The position numbers and the translations under genes are program-made. The notes under the pieces are model-generated. The model was not told the origin of the DNA. It ran no database searches and saw only the letters and a list, made by a program, of their open reading frames with translations. DNA of 64,000 nucleotides. Origin: Mycobacterium sp. IS-3022. Lineage in GTDB: Bacteria; Actinomycetota; Actinomycetes; Mycobacteriales; Mycobacteriaceae. The DNA is taken from NCBI RefSeq assembly GCF_001500065.1, contig NZ_LQIN01000010.1, positions 1 through 64,000 on the forward strand. Reading direction: 5' to 3'. Numbering within the stretch: position 1 is the first letter of the stretch; each line of letters starts with the position of its first letter. Shown here piece after piece: positions 38,542 through 47,444 of the stretch.

Positions 38542-38820
38542 ATGTACGACAAGGTCATGGACAACATCTGGCACATCGACGTCGAGTTCGCCGAGGACGA
38601 GACGCACACCCACGCGACGGTGCGGGCCACCCGTGATGACGGTGAAACGGTCACTGCGCTGGGAGACGCCTACCGCAACCCCGCGGATTCCGTACAGCCG
38701 CTGGTCGGTGAGGAGATCGCTGCGGCGAGAGGACTGATCGCGCTCGGCGCGGACTTGTTGCAGCGCGCGTCCTCACGGATCGAGCAGGCCACGCATCAGC
38801 CGGTGCACTTGTACCGCTGA
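38542..38820 (+). CDS. DUF1876 protein (Rv1738/Rv2632c family)
   Basis: A 92-residue protein with the family pattern IDVEFAEDETHTHATVRA near the start and ASSRIEQATHQPVHLY at the C-terminus. Rv1738 is strongly induced in dormancy and its structure resembles ribosome hibernation factors, so a stress or dormancy role is plausible. ATG 38542 is chosen for its GGAGG (38528-38532) nine bases upstream; ATG 38536 and GTG 38533 are nearer alternatives. It stands alone, convergent with the 3beta-HSD gene after two bases. Confidence 0.8.
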   Translation: MYDKVMDNIWHIDVEFAEDETHTHATVRATRDDGETVTALGDAYRNPADSVQPLVGEEIAAARGLIALGADLLQRASSRIEQATHQPVHLYR

Positions 38821-38822
38821 AC

Positions 38823-39944
38823 TCAGCCCTCGGGCGGCGCCCCGGTGATGCTGACCGCGGGTTCCTTCGACGCGTTCTCCATCTGCCGGTAGAGGTCGAC
38901 GTAATACGGCAGGCACTCGGCCATCGCCTGCTCGGTGCTGAACAGCGGCCGGTAGCCGAGATCGCGTTCGGCCTTCGCGATGGAGAAGTAGTTGTCGAGG
39001 TAAAGCCGTTCCACGCCAAGCGGTTCGATCATCGGCTTGGGCGCGCCGAACTTGAAGTGCAGCCACTGCCACACCGTCATGACGAACCACACCAGCCGGC
39101 CGGGCACCCGCAGCTTCGGGTACTTCTGCCCGCACGCCTCCACCACCGGCCGGGAGAACTCGAACATGTTGATCGGTTCGCCGTCGTTGATGAAGTACGC
39201 CTGCCCCGGCGCCGTACCGCCGGGCACCAGATGCTGCGCGGCCAGGATGAAACCGTGAATCAGGTTGTGTACGTAAGAGTTGTCGAGTTTGACGTTCTTG
39301 CTGCCCACCAGCACCTTGACGTGGCCGGCGAGCACGCTCTCGAACACCTTGCGGAACATGGTCTGGTCGCCGCGGCCCCAGATGCCGCTCGGCCGGATCG
39401 AACACGTCAACAGCCCACCGGTGCCGTTCTGTGACAGTACGAACTTCTCCGCGACGACTTTGGTCTCGGTGTAGAGATCGTTGAACCGCTGTGTGTAGGG
39501 CAGGGTTTCGTCACCGCCGGAGATCCGCTTGCCGCCCATGACGACGCTGTTCGACGCGGTGTAGACGAAGCGCTTCACGCCGGCGGCCTGCGCCGCCCGC
39601 ACGAGGTTCTCGGTTCCGGTGACGTTGATCGCGAAGCTGCGCGCGCGACTTTCCCGGCTCACCGCGCCGCCACCCGTCAGGTCGATGATGGCCGCGGTGT
39701 GGAACACGGTGTCGACACCGGCGACGGCGGCCGCCACCGTCTCGACGTCGCAGATGTCGCCTTCGAGCACTTCGAGTCGCGGGTGCGCCGGTAACGGCGA
39801 GGGGGCGCGGTCGAAGGAACGGACCTGGTGGCCGCGCTCGAGCAGTTCGGTCACCAGATTGGCGCCGACGAATCCCGATCCGCCCGTGACGAGCACCCGG
39901 CCCAATTCGGTGGTCAGCGTTGAGTCACCCATGGCGGGCAGCAT
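38823..39944 (-). CDS. 3beta-hydroxysteroid dehydrogenase (Rv1106c-like)
   Basis: A 373-residue NAD-dependent extended SDR closely matching Rv1106c, which oxidises 3beta-hydroxy-delta5 steroids such as cholesterol to the 3-keto-delta4 form. TGGSGFVGANLV (about 21-32) is the nucleotide motif; Tyr and Lys of YTETKVVAEKF are catalytic; NDGEPINMFEF and LYLDNYFSIAKAERDLGY follow. ATG 39944 (or 39932) is the start; there is no Shine-Dalgarno, and the KstR-type operator 39948-39961 ends 4 bases from the ATG, which suggests a leaderless, sterol-induced transcript. Confidence 0.93.
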   Translation of the reverse strand: MLPAMGDSTLTTELGRVLVTGGSGFVGANLVTELLERGHQVRSFDRAPSPLPAHPRLEVLEGDICDVETVAAAVAGVDTVFHTAAIIDLTGGGAVSRESRARSFAINVTGTENLVRAAQAAGVKRFVYTASNSVVMGGKRISGGDETLPYTQRFNDLYTETKVVAEKFVLSQNGTGGLLTCSIRPSGIWGRGDQTMFRKVFESVLAGHVKVLVGSKNVKLDNSYVHNLIHGFILAAQHLVPGGTAPGQAYFINDGEPINMFEFSRPVVEACGQKYPKLRVPGRLVWFVMTVWQWLHFKFGAPKPMIEPLGVERLYLDNYFSIAKAERDLGYRPLFSTEQAMAECLPYYVDLYRQMENASKEPAVSITGAPPEG

Positions 39945-39947
39945 AAC

Positions 39948-39961
39948 TGAAACGTGTTACA
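39948..39961. promoter_or_regulatory. KstR-type operator TGAAACGTGTTACA at the 3beta-HSD start
   Basis: A perfect match to TNNAACNNGTTNNA immediately upstream of the 3beta-HSD gene. On the coding strand TAACAC within it may be the -10, so repressor binding would block polymerase directly. With the site at 29228 this makes two KstR-type units 11 kb apart. Confidence 0.75.
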
Positions 39962-39995
39962 GTTTCGACCCCTTTCCGCCGGGGTCGTTGCCGGA

Positions 39996-40208
39996 TCAAC
40001 TTTCTTCGGATTCCTTGGCGGCTAGCGCATCCTCGATCCGCTTGCGCGCACCAGCTAAGTGTTCTTCGCAGCGTTTAGCGAGGTCTTCACCGCGTTCCCA
40101 GAGCTTCAGCGATGCATCGAGGTCCAAGCCGCCCTGCTCCAGTTGCTGGACGACCGCGACCAGTTCTTCTCGGGCTTCTTCGTAGCCGAGTTCACTAATG
40201 GGCTTCAT
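39996..40208 (-). CDS. xseB: Exodeoxyribonuclease VII small subunit
   Basis: A 70-residue XseB, with the typical helical core [44 protein letters not shown]. It forms a complex with several copies per XseA subunit and acts in DNA repair by processive single-strand exonuclease cleavage. ATG 40208 overlaps the xseA stop by ATGA and has AAGGG nine bases upstream, so translation is coupled. Confidence 0.95.
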   Translation of the reverse strand: MKPISELGYEEAREELVAVVQQLEQGGLDLDASLKLWERGEDLAKRCEEHLAGARKRIEDALAAKESEES

Positions 40209-41437
40209 TGAGTCGTCCCTTCCGGCCCCTCGCTGACCGCCGCGATCGCCCCGTCGGCCACCCTGACGCGCAGTCGGCTGCCCTTCGGTGCGTCCGCCGT
40301 CGTCCGCAGCACGCTGCCCGCGGGCATGGTCTGCACCACCGCGTAGCCCCGCGCCAGCGTCGCCGCCGGCCCCAGTGTGCCCAGGCGCGCCGACAGGTGT
40401 CCGATGCGGTCGGTTTCGGCGGCCACCAGGCGGGTGATGTCGCGGCGGGCGGTGGCGCGAGCGCGGTGGACCTCGTCGGCGCGCGCATCGATCGCGGCCA
40501 GCGGCTGCGCCAGCACCGGTCTGCTGCGCAACTGGTCGATGGTGCGTTGTTCGCGGTGCACCCAGTTGCGCAGCGCCCGCCCACCGCGTCGACACAGGTC
40601 GGTGATCAACGCCTGCTCGGCGGCGGCGTCGGGGACGATGCGCTTGGCGGCGTCGGTGGGGGTGGCCGCCCGCAGATCGGCGACCAGATCACACAGCGGG
40701 TTGTCGGGTTCGTGACCGATGGCGCTGACCACCGGCGTGGTGCACTTGGCGATCTCGCGGCACAGTGTTTCGTCGTAGAAGGGCAGCAGGTCCTCGACGC
40801 TGCCGCCGCCGCGGGCGATCACGATGACGTCCACCTCGGGATCGACGTCCAGTTCGCGTAACGCCTCGACCACCTGCGGCACGGTGTTGGGGCCCTGCAC
40901 CGCGGTGTTGCGGATCGCGAAATGCACTGCGGGCCAACGATCTCGAGCAACCGTGACGACGTCGCGCTCAGCGTGGCTGGCCCGGCCGGTGATCAGCCCG
41001 ACCGTGCGCGGCAGAAAGGGCAGCGGCCGCTTCAGCCGTGGGTCGAACAGCCCCTCGGCGTCGAGCAACCGGCGCAACCGCTCGATGCGGGCCAGCAGCT
41101 CGCCGAGCCCGACGGCGCGGATCTCGTAGATGCGCAGGCTGAACGAGCCGTTGCGGGTGTAGAACTGCGGCTTGCCGTGCATCAGCACCTGCGTGCCCTC
41201 GGTCAGCGGCACCGGCGCATTCGCGACCAGGTCACGCGGACAGCTCACCGATAGCGACATGTCGGCGGCGGGGTCGCGCAGCACCATCCATGCGGTCGTC
41301 TGGCGCAGTTTGAGTTCGGTCAGCTGGCCCTCGACCCAGACGGTGCCGAGCCGGTCGATGTACTTGGCGACGCGGGTGGCAACCGCGCGCACCGGCCACG
41401 GGTTGTCCGGGGACTTGCCCGGCTCGCTTTCGGTCAC
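40205..41437 (-). CDS. xseA: Exodeoxyribonuclease VII large subunit
   Basis: A 410-residue XseA, Rv1108c homologue. An N-terminal OB-fold (about 15-110, [29 protein letters not shown]) binds single-stranded DNA; the catalytic domain has [25 protein letters not shown] and [17 protein letters not shown]; the C-terminal helical part is where XseB docks. It overlaps the upstream Rv1109c-like gene (41434-41437) and xseB by 4 bases each. Confidence 0.96.
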   Translation of the reverse strand: MTESEPGKSPDNPWPVRAVATRVAKYIDRLGTVWVEGQLTELKLRQTTAWMVLRDPAADMSLSVSCPRDLVANAPVPLTEGTQVLMHGKPQFYTRNGSFSLRIYEIRAVGLGELLARIERLRRLLDAEGLFDPRLKRPLPFLPRTVGLITGRASHAERDVVTVARDRWPAVHFAIRNTAVQGPNTVPQVVEALRELDVDPEVDVIVIARGGGSVEDLLPFYDETLCREIAKCTTPVVSAIGHEPDNPLCDLVADLRAATPTDAAKRIVPDAAAEQALITDLCRRGGRALRNWVHREQRTIDQLRSRPVLAQPLAAIDARADEVHRARATARRDITRLVAAETDRIGHLSARLGTLGPAATLARGYAVVQTMPAGSVLRTTADAPKGSRLRVRVADGAIAAVSEGPEGTTQ

Positions 41438-42000
41438 CGGGCGGACGCGCGGGTGATCCTGTTGGCGAGCAAAGTTTGGAACGGTGCGCGGCCCTTGGTG
41501 GCCTCTTCATAGGCCAGCAGCGCCTCGAGATCGTTGACCCGCAGGGTGCCCAGGCGAGCCCGCAGTTGCGCGAGCGTGAGCGATTCGTAGTCCAGTTCCG
41601 TGACGATCTCGGGGACCTCGCCCGGGTCGGGTGACGCCGTGCGGGTTTCCCGGTCAGCCGTCGACGTACCCGGTTCCCCGTTGCTGAACAGCGCGAAGCG
41701 GCCCTCGGTCAGGCGCTCACCGTCGGTGGTGGGCGTCGGGGCGGTGCCGCCGTCGAGGTCCTCGTCGAAGGTCGCCCACTCGGGCTGTTCATCCTTGGGC
41801 GGAAAGAGCGACTCGAGCGTCTCGTCACCCTTGATGACCAGGTCGGCGACGTCCTGCTGCATCTTCATCACCAGGTGCGCGAGCTGGCTGACGACGGTCA
41901 TCGGGTACATCAGGATGGTCTGGGGGAGCTTACGGGTTTCCTCGATGGCGGTTACCGCCGCGCCAACCAGCAGACGGACCCCATACGGTGCGGTTGCCAT
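41434..42000 (-). CDS. Rv1109c-like protein (lipid droplet-associated protein family)
   Basis: A 188-residue protein with an amphipathic/hydrophobic N-terminal region ([30 protein letters not shown]), a Pro/Thr-rich acidic centre and a conserved C-terminus ([42 protein letters not shown]). Mycobacterial homologues are often named lipid droplet-associated; the role is not established. ATG 42000 is the start; the open frame continues far upstream only as a shadow of ispH. It is first in an operon with xseA and xseB by 4-base overlaps. Confidence 0.78.
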   Translation of the reverse strand: MATAPYGVRLLVGAAVTAIEETRKLPQTILMYPMTVVSQLAHLVMKMQQDVADLVIKGDETLESLFPPKDEQPEWATFDEDLDGGTAPTPTTDGERLTEGRFALFSNGEPGTSTADRETRTASPDPGEVPEIVTELDYESLTLAQLRARLGTLRVNDLEALLAYEEATKGRAPFQTLLANRITRASAR

Positions 42001-42075
42001 GGCCCCCAGCCTACGGGCGGCTTCTCGGCTGGTCCGGGAGGGCCACCGAACGACTCTTTGCGTACCCTGGGAACC

Positions 42076-43077
42076 ATGCCGCCGACTATCAACATGGGGA
42101 TTCCGGGTGCCTCCAGCTCGGTCACCGGTGGCGTCTCCGGCAAGCGGGTGCTGCTCGCCGAGCCGCGGGGTTACTGCGCGGGAGTCGACCGCGCCGTCGA
42201 GACCGTCGAGCGGGCGCTGGAAAAGCACGGCGCCCCGGTTTACGTGCGCCATGAGATCGTGCACAACCGGCACGTCGTGGAGACGCTGGCCAAGGCGGGT
42301 GCGGTGTTCGTCGAGGAGACCGACGAGGTACCCGAAGGCGCGATCGTGGTGTTCTCCGCCCACGGCGTCGCGCCGACCGTGCACCAGACCGCCAAAGAGC
42401 GCGACCTCAAGGTCATTGACGCCACCTGTCCGCTGGTCACCAAGGTGCACAACGAAGCCAAGCGGTTCGCCCGCGACGACTACGACATCCTGCTGATCGG
42501 CCACGAGGGCCATGAGGAGGTCGTCGGCACCGCCGGCGAGGCGCCCGACCACGTGCAGCTCGTCGACGGGCCGGATTCCGTCGAGAACGTCACCGTGCGC
42601 GACGAGAGCAAGGTGATCTGGCTGTCGCAGACCACGCTGAGCGTCGACGAGACCATGGAGACCGTGCGCCGGCTGCGCGAGAAGTTCCCGACCCTGCAGG
42701 ACCCGCCGAGCGACGACATCTGTTACGCCACGCAGAACCGCCAGGTGGCGGTCAAGGCGATGGCTCCGGAGTGCGAGCTGGTGATCGTGGTCGGATCGCG
42801 CAACTCGTCGAACTCGGTGCGGCTGGTCGAGGTTGCGCTGGGCGCCGGCTCCGACAGAGCCCACCTCGTCGACTACGCCGACGACATCGACCCCGCGTGG
42901 CTCGATGGGGTGACGACGGTCGGGGTCACCTCCGGCGCGTCGGTGCCGGAGATCCTGGTGCGCGGCGTGTTGGAGCGGCTGGCCGAGTACGGCTACGACG
43001 TCGTGCAGCCGGTGACGACGGCCAACGAGACGCTGGTGTTCGCGTTGCCCAGGGAGATCCGTCCCGCGCGCGCCTAA
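42076..43077 (+). CDS. ispH: 4-hydroxy-3-methylbut-2-enyl diphosphate reductase
   Basis: A 333-residue IspH/LytB (Rv1110 LytB2 homologue), the last MEP-pathway enzyme, reducing HMBPP to IPP and DMAPP with a [4Fe-4S] cluster. The three cluster cysteines are Cys34 (GYCAGV), Cys118 (DATCPLV) and Cys216 (DDICYAT). Other motifs are [11 protein letters not shown] and [12 protein letters not shown] 42076 is chosen for the N-terminus [10 protein letters not shown]; upstream codons in this frame are a shadow of the divergent gene. The IPP feeds the prenyl transferase pathway at 9.8 kb. Confidence 0.96.
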   Translation: MPPTINMGIPGASSSVTGGVSGKRVLLAEPRGYCAGVDRAVETVERALEKHGAPVYVRHEIVHNRHVVETLAKAGAVFVEETDEVPEGAIVVFSAHGVAPTVHQTAKERDLKVIDATCPLVTKVHNEAKRFARDDYDILLIGHEGHEEVVGTAGEAPDHVQLVDGPDSVENVTVRDESKVIWLSQTTLSVDETMETVRRLREKFPTLQDPPSDDICYATQNRQVAVKAMAPECELVIVVGSRNSSNSVRLVEVALGAGSDRAHLVDYADDIDPAWLDGVTTVGVTSGASVPEILVRGVLERLAEYGYDVVQPVTTANETLVFALPREIRPARA

Positions 43078-43092
43078 CGTCGAGCGGCAGCG

Positions 43093-44181
43093 TCAGATGT
43101 CGTACTCCCAGGAGTCGGCCTCCCAGTCGCGGGGCGTCCGGCGGCGGGTGCGGTACTCCGCGCGGTCGTCGGTCTCTTCGCCCCGGTAGCGCACCCGGGA
43201 AACCGGGTGGTGGGTCCCGTTGCCGTTGCTACGGTGTGGTTCGCGAGGTTGGTAGTCGTCGAAGCGGCGGCGACGCTCGGGGCGCTCCCCGGTCCGATCG
43301 CGGCCGGTGCGGTCATAGCCGGCGCGGCGCTCCGACGGGGGAGGGCCGGGCTGCCGCGGGTTCGCCGGGCGCGGCCGGCGACGAGGCTCGGCCGATGACG
43401 GCGGCTCGGCGTGCCTGCCCGAACGGGTACGCCGGGGCCGCTCGGCGACGGGCTCGATGATTTCGGTCTCGGGCGGACGGACATGGCGCGGTCGTGGCGT
43501 GGAAGTCCGGCTGGCCGGCCGACCGCTGCGATTCGACGCCGTTCTGGCGGTGCGGGCGGGCCGGCTCGCACTCTCGGTCCGCTTACGGCGGGGCGGCGCA
43601 ACCTGTTCGGCGTCGTCCGGGGATTCGCGCGCCAACAGGGCCGACACCTTGACCGCCGCTTTGCTCATCAACGCCGTCGCCAACTCCGTCACGCGTCCAG
43701 GCTTCGACTCGGTGCGGTCGTCGGCGGCTTGTGGGGAGGTGCGGCGGGTCGCCATGCCGACGTACCAGCGGATCATGCCGACCACCAGCACGGCCGCCGA
43801 GGTGAAGAACATCAGCGGGAAGCGCTCGATCAGCGGGTAGCCGCAGTTGATCGCCAGATCCTTGACGCCGGTGAACTGCCCGCCGGTGAACAGGAAGTAG
43901 GCCCCCGGCACGCTGACGAACAGAATCAGCGGCGGCTGGATGACCGCGGTGAACACCGCTTCCTGCCGGACTGCCAGCACCGCCGCGAGGCACCCGAGGA
44001 TGTAGCACGCGGCGAAGACCGAGCTGAGTTCTCTGCTGCCCGATCCGGCGTCGAAGGCGAAACCGATGGCGGTTGCGGTGAACGCGACCAGCACAGCACC
44101 CCACCCGGGGACACCGGGGAAATTGGGGTGCGCGGAACGATGGTCGGCGGCCACCGCCGACCGTGCGCGCTGTGCTGACAC
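43093..44181 (-). CDS. DUF6542-type membrane protein with Arg-rich tail (Rv1111c-like)
   Basis: About 362 residues. The first ~130 residues hold four transmembrane helices (LVAFTATAIGFAF to FTSAAVLVVGMIRWYVGM); the remaining ~230 are a disordered Arg/Pro-rich tail ending RRRTPRDWEADSWEYDI. GTG 44181 begins the conserved N-terminus (SAQRARSAVAADHRSAHPNFPGVPGWGAV); the open frame extends to 45516 only as antisense to ychF. Function unknown; the basic tail may bind nucleic acid or acidic partners. Confidence 0.82.
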   Translation of the reverse strand: MSAQRARSAVAADHRSAHPNFPGVPGWGAVLVAFTATAIGFAFDAGSGSRELSSVFAACYILGCLAAVLAVRQEAVFTAVIQPPLILFVSVPGAYFLFTGGQFTGVKDLAINCGYPLIERFPLMFFTSAAVLVVGMIRWYVGMATRRTSPQAADDRTESKPGRVTELATALMSKAAVKVSALLARESPDDAEQVAPPRRKRTESASRPARTARTASNRSGRPASRTSTPRPRHVRPPETEIIEPVAERPRRTRSGRHAEPPSSAEPRRRPRPANPRQPGPPPSERRAGYDRTGRDRTGERPERRRRFDDYQPREPHRSNGNGTHHPVSRVRYRGEETDDRAEYRTRRRTPRDWEADSWEYDI

Positions 44182-44265
44182 AGGTAGACCGTACCGGCTT
44201 TCGCCATGTGTGGCTGTCAGCGCGGTTCGGGCGCGCCCGTCACAGTCTCCTAGACTCTGGACCCT

Positions 44266-45339
44266 GTGAGCTTGAACCTGGGAATCGTCGGCTTGCCGAA
44301 CGTCGGAAAATCGACGCTGTTCAACGCGTTGACGCGAAACGACGTGCTGGCCGCCAACTACCCGTTCGCCACGATCGAGCCGAACGAGGGCGTCGTGCCG
44401 CTGCCCGATCCGCGGTTGGCCGAACTGGCCAGAATTTTCGGGTCGGAAAAGATCGTTCATGCGCCGGTCACCTTCGTTGATATCGCCGGGATCGTCAAGG
44501 GCGCATCCGAAGGCGCCGGGCTGGGCAACAAATTTCTGGCCAACATCCGCGAAAGTGACGCGATCTGCCAAGTGGTGCGGGTGTTCAGCGACGACGACGT
44601 GGCACACGTCGACGGCCGCATCGACCCGAAGTCCGACATCGAGGTCATCGAGACCGAACTGATCCTCGCCGACCTGCAGACGCTGGAGAAGGCGTTGCCG
44701 CGGCTGGAGAAGGAAGCCAGGACGCACAAGGACCGCAGGCCGGCACACGAGGCGGCCGCAGCCGCGCAGGAGATCCTCAACGGTGGGACGACGTTGTTCG
44801 CCGCGGGTGTGGACACCGCGCCGTTGCGTGAACTGAATCTGCTGACGACCAAGCCATTTCTGTATGTGTTCAACGCCGACGAGGCGGTGTTGACCGACGA
44901 CGCACGAAAGGCGGAGTTGCGCGAGATGGTGGCGCCCGCCGATGCGGTGTTCCTGGACGCGAAGATCGAGGCCGAGCTGCAGGAGCTCGACGACGAGTCG
45001 GCCGCCGAGCTGCTCGAGTCGATCGGCCAGACCGAGCGTGGGCTGGATGCGTTGGCGCGGGCGGGTTTTCACACGCTGAAGTTGCAGACATTCTTGACCG
45101 CGGGACCGAAAGAGTCGCGTGCGTGGACGATTCACCAGGGCGACACCGCGCCGAAGGCGGCCGGGGTGATCCACACCGACTTCGAGAAGGGCTTCATCAA
45201 GGCCGAGATCGTCTCCTACGACGACCTGGTCGAGGCCGGGTCGATGGCTGCGGCGAAGGCGGCGGGCAAGGTGCGGATGGAGGGTAAGGACTACGTCATG
45301 GCCGACGGCGACGTGGTCGAGTTCAGGTTCAACGTTTGA
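44266..45339 (+). CDS. ychF: Redox-regulated ATPase/GTPase YchF
   Basis: A 357-residue Obg-family P-loop NTPase (Rv1112 homologue). GLPNVGKST (9-17) is the P-loop, [20 protein letters not shown] is switch II; YchF prefers ATP over GTP because of a changed G4 motif. The C-terminal TGS-like domain ends [13 protein letters not shown]. It binds ribosomes and is linked to oxidative-stress control. GTG 44266 follows TAGACT (44251-44256) by nine bases, so a near-leaderless transcript is likely. A second copy of the last seven codons lies 130 bases downstream. Confidence 0.95.
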   Translation: MSLNLGIVGLPNVGKSTLFNALTRNDVLAANYPFATIEPNEGVVPLPDPRLAELARIFGSEKIVHAPVTFVDIAGIVKGASEGAGLGNKFLANIRESDAICQVVRVFSDDDVAHVDGRIDPKSDIEVIETELILADLQTLEKALPRLEKEARTHKDRRPAHEAAAAAQEILNGGTTLFAAGVDTAPLRELNLLTTKPFLYVFNADEAVLTDDARKAELREMVAPADAVFLDAKIEAELQELDDESAAELLESIGQTERGLDALARAGFHTLKLQTFLTAGPKESRAWTIHQGDTAPKAAGVIHTDFEKGFIKAEIVSYDDLVEAGSMAAAKAAGKVRMEGKDYVMADGDVVEFRFNV

Positions 45340-45621
45340 CTGTTTCGCAATGTCGGACTGAGAGCTTCGCGACGCATATATATCCATCGTCAAGCTGTCA
45401 GCTGTACATTGCGTGCGCCACACGACGTTGATCGGCCGCGGAATTCGGTCGAGTTCCGCTTCAACGTCTAAACATTCGGAGAGTGGCGATGGGGTGTGTG
45501 AGGAGTGGGGCGTCACCGGAGCGGCGGCGCAGAACCATCATCACGCGTTCCGCGGGTGCATAGGAGGGTCGTGAACGTGGCCACCCGCAATCGGCATGGC
45601 GAAGGGCCGGCCGAGGCGTAG
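45340..45621. other. Scar region after ychF with duplicated ychF 3' end
   Basis: No convincing gene in this 282-base stretch. At 45448-45471 the codons for VEFRFNV and a TAA stop repeat the last seven ychF codons (45316-45339) with different synonymous codons (TTC CGC versus TTC AGG, GTC TAA versus GTT TGA). An AT-rich stretch GCATATATATCC lies near 45375. At 45560-45571 GGAGGG precedes GTG 45571, which reads a 16-codon ORF to TAG 45621, in frame with the truncated glyoxalase that follows. This looks like a recombination or insertion scar. Confidence 0.6.
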
Positions 45622-45888
45622 GTCTCGACGGACGCCGGCATCACGGTCGTGCTGCACTCGACCGGGTTCGCGTCATGGTGGGACGAGAGCGCGCCTCAGC
45701 CATCAGCTGACGGACCGCAAATCGACCTCGAGCTGCAGTCTGCGAAAAGCCTAGACGCGATGGTCGAGGCGCTCGCTGCCGATGGGGTGACGATCGTGAA
45801 GCCGCCCACGGACATGCCCTGGGGGCAGCGCTTCGCGATCGTGCTCGACCCGGACGGCAACCGCGTCGGGCTGAAGGCGCCGCGATGA
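45622..45888 (+). pseudogene. C-terminal fragment of a VOC/glyoxalase-family gene
   Basis: The frame reads VSTDAGITVVLHSTGFASWW... then SLDAMVEALAADGVTIVKPPTDMPWGQRFAIVLDPDGNRVGLKAPR, the C-terminal half of a vicinal-oxygen-chelate (glyoxalase/bleomycin-resistance type) protein; the DPDGNRV motif is diagnostic. The N-terminal half (about 50 residues) is missing, and TAG at 45619 closes the frame upstream. GTG 45649 could start a 79-residue product, but it would lack half the fold. Most likely decayed; a partial domain expressed from 45649 cannot be ruled out. Confidence 0.65.
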
Positions 45889-45936
45889 CTTGAGTGCTGC
45901 CCGGCGACGGCGACGTGCTCGTGTCATCCTTCGCGC

Positions 45937-45950
45937 TAGAATTCTGTACA
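45937..45950 (+). promoter_or_regulatory. Leaderless promoter and TGTACA operator core of the antitoxin gene
   Basis: TAGAAT (45937-45942) is a strong -10 followed by seven bases and the ATG at 45950, so the mRNA is probably leaderless. The palindrome TGTACA (45945-45950) overlaps the transcription start; TGTACA is the known core bound by E. coli YefM-YoeB, so autoregulation by the antitoxin is likely. Confidence 0.55.
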
Positions 45951-46234
45951 TGTCTACGTTGCCGCTGGCGGAGGTTCGGGCGAACCTTTCCAAGCTTGTG
46001 GATGAGGCGGTGCGCACTCATGAGCGAATCGAGGTAACTCGGCAAGGCCGTCGTGCAGCAGTGATCCTCAGTGCGGACGATTACGACTCGATCATGGAAA
46101 CCCTGGCGATTCTCAGCGACCAGGAGCTGGTTCGCGAGTTGCGCGACGCCGAGGCGGAAGCAGACAACGGTGAGACCTACTCGCTTGATGAGGTGACAGA
46201 GGAGATGCGCGCCGCCGGGCGGCTGCCGCGGTGA
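45950..46234 (+). CDS. Phd/YefM-family antitoxin
   Basis: A 94-residue type II antitoxin. The N-terminal Phd/YefM DNA-binding fold is visible (MSTLPLAEVRANLSKLVDEAVRTHERIEVTRQGRRAAVILSADDYDSIMETL) and the C-terminal part is an acidic tail that would wrap the toxin. It overlaps the toxin gene by GTGA (46231-46234). M. tuberculosis has a different TA pair (vapBC32) after ychF as I recall, so this slot has taken up TA genes more than once. Confidence 0.9.
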   Translation: MSTLPLAEVRANLSKLVDEAVRTHERIEVTRQGRRAAVILSADDYDSIMETLAILSDQELVRELRDAEAEADNGETYSLDEVTEEMRAAGRLPR

Positions 46235-46494
46235 CCTACCGCATTGAGCTGACGAGAGCCGCGAAGAACGCGTTGACTCACCTCCTTCCCGAGGCGGCGG
46301 CACTCGCATGTTGGGAATTCATCCGGGGGCCGCTCGCCGAAAGTCCGCACCGCGTTGGAAAGCCGCTTCGGGGGCAGTTGGAAGGTCGATACTCCGCGCG
46401 GCGGGGCGAATTCCGGGTGATCTACCAGATTTTCGAAGACCGAATCGTCGTGCGAGTCATCCACATCGCGCATCGTCGCGACGTATATCGATGA
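46231..46494 (+). CDS. RelE/ParE-family toxin
   Basis: An 87-residue RelE-fold toxin with the typical RGEFRVIYQIFEDRIVVRVIHIAHRRDVYR C-terminus; the basic and aromatic residues fit an mRNA interferase acting on the ribosome. GTG 46231 overlaps the antitoxin stop by four bases. Similar to mycobacterial RelE proteins (for example Rv1246c). Ribosome-dependent cleavage is inferred from the family. Confidence 0.9.
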   Translation: MTYRIELTRAAKNALTHLLPEAAALACWEFIRGPLAESPHRVGKPLRGQLEGRYSARRGEFRVIYQIFEDRIVVRVIHIAHRRDVYR

Positions 46495-46550
46495 CGTGAC
46501 GTTGCCTGACTCGACCTATACGCCACCGATGGTTTGAGTAACTTCGAGAC

Positions 46551-46916
46551 ATGACTGAGGACTGGCGCATCGGTCGGATCGACGAGATCCGGTCGCTGAT
46601 CAAGCAAGCCGAACCCGACGTCGTCGAGGAGATCAAGTGGCGTAAACCATCGAACCCTGATGGCGTTCCGACGTTCTCGCTTGACGGCCTCATCTGCACG
46701 CTCGAGATGTACAAGGGCAAGGTGAAGGTGAATTTCGCCAAGGGTTCGTCCATCAGCGACCCGGACAAGCTGTTCAATGCGAGTCTGCAGGCACCCGTCG
46801 GGCGCTCCATCGACCTACGCGAAGACGACGAATTGGACCCGGACGCATTCAAGAGGTTGATCAACGAGGCGGTCAAGGTCAACCGCACCAATCGAGCGTC
46901 GAAGCGCCGAAAATAA
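46551..46916 (+). CDS. DUF1801 (YdhG-like) protein
   Basis: A 121-residue soluble protein with the DUF1801 core DVVEEIKWRKPSNPDGVPTFSLDGLICTLEMYKGKVKVNFAKG and a basic tail (NRASKRRK). Members often lie next to SRPBCC/AHSA1 proteins, as here (6 bases from the next gene). Function unknown. ATG 46551 lacks a strong Shine-Dalgarno. Confidence 0.85.
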   Translation: MTEDWRIGRIDEIRSLIKQAEPDVVEEIKWRKPSNPDGVPTFSLDGLICTLEMYKGKVKVNFAKGSSISDPDKLFNASLQAPVGRSIDLREDDELDPDAFKRLINEAVKVNRTNRASKRRK

Positions 46917-46922
46917 GGTGCC

Positions 46923-47408
46923 ATGGCCCGTACCGATACCGCGTCCCGGGTGGTCAAAGCCCCGCTGAGCCGGGTCTTCGAAGCGCTTGTCGACCCCGAC
47001 GCGCTCGCCGAATGGCTGCCGCCGTCCGGGATGACCGGCCGGTTCGATCACTTCGAGGCCCGTCCGGGTGGCTCTTATCGGATGATCCTGACCTACATCG
47101 ATCCGCCCACCGGCGGCGGCAAGACCGACGCCGATTCGGATGTCGTCGAGGGGCGCTTCCTCGCGATCGAGCCCGATCACCGCGTCGTGCAAGCAGTCGA
47201 CTTCGCTTCCGACGACCCGTCTTTCGGCGGGACCATGACGATGACCTGGACGGTGAGGAGGGTCGACGGCGGTACCCGGGTCGAGCTGCGCGCCGACGAC
47301 GTGCCGCCGGGGATATCGGCGACCGACCACGAGGCCGGCATGAACTCCTCGCTGGACAATCTGGCCGCCTACCTCGCCCGCCACCAGACCGTCTTTCGCG
47401 CCGAGTGA
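46923..47408 (+). CDS. SRPBCC / AHSA1-like protein
   Basis: A 161-residue START-like protein of the activator-of-Hsp90 homologue 1 group: VVKAPLSRVFEALVDPDALAEWLPPSGMTGRFDHFEARPGGSYRM then VEGRFLAIEPDHRVVQ and NSSLDNLAAYLARH. Bacterial members bind small hydrophobic ligands or act with ArsR-type regulators; none is beside it. Probably co-transcribed with the DUF1801 gene. Confidence 0.86.
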   Translation: MARTDTASRVVKAPLSRVFEALVDPDALAEWLPPSGMTGRFDHFEARPGGSYRMILTYIDPPTGGGKTDADSDVVEGRFLAIEPDHRVVQAVDFASDDPSFGGTMTMTWTVRRVDGGTRVELRADDVPPGISATDHEAGMNSSLDNLAAYLARHQTVFRAE

Positions 47409-47444
47409 CCGGGCCCCCGACGGGCATAGGGCAGAATCGCGCAA

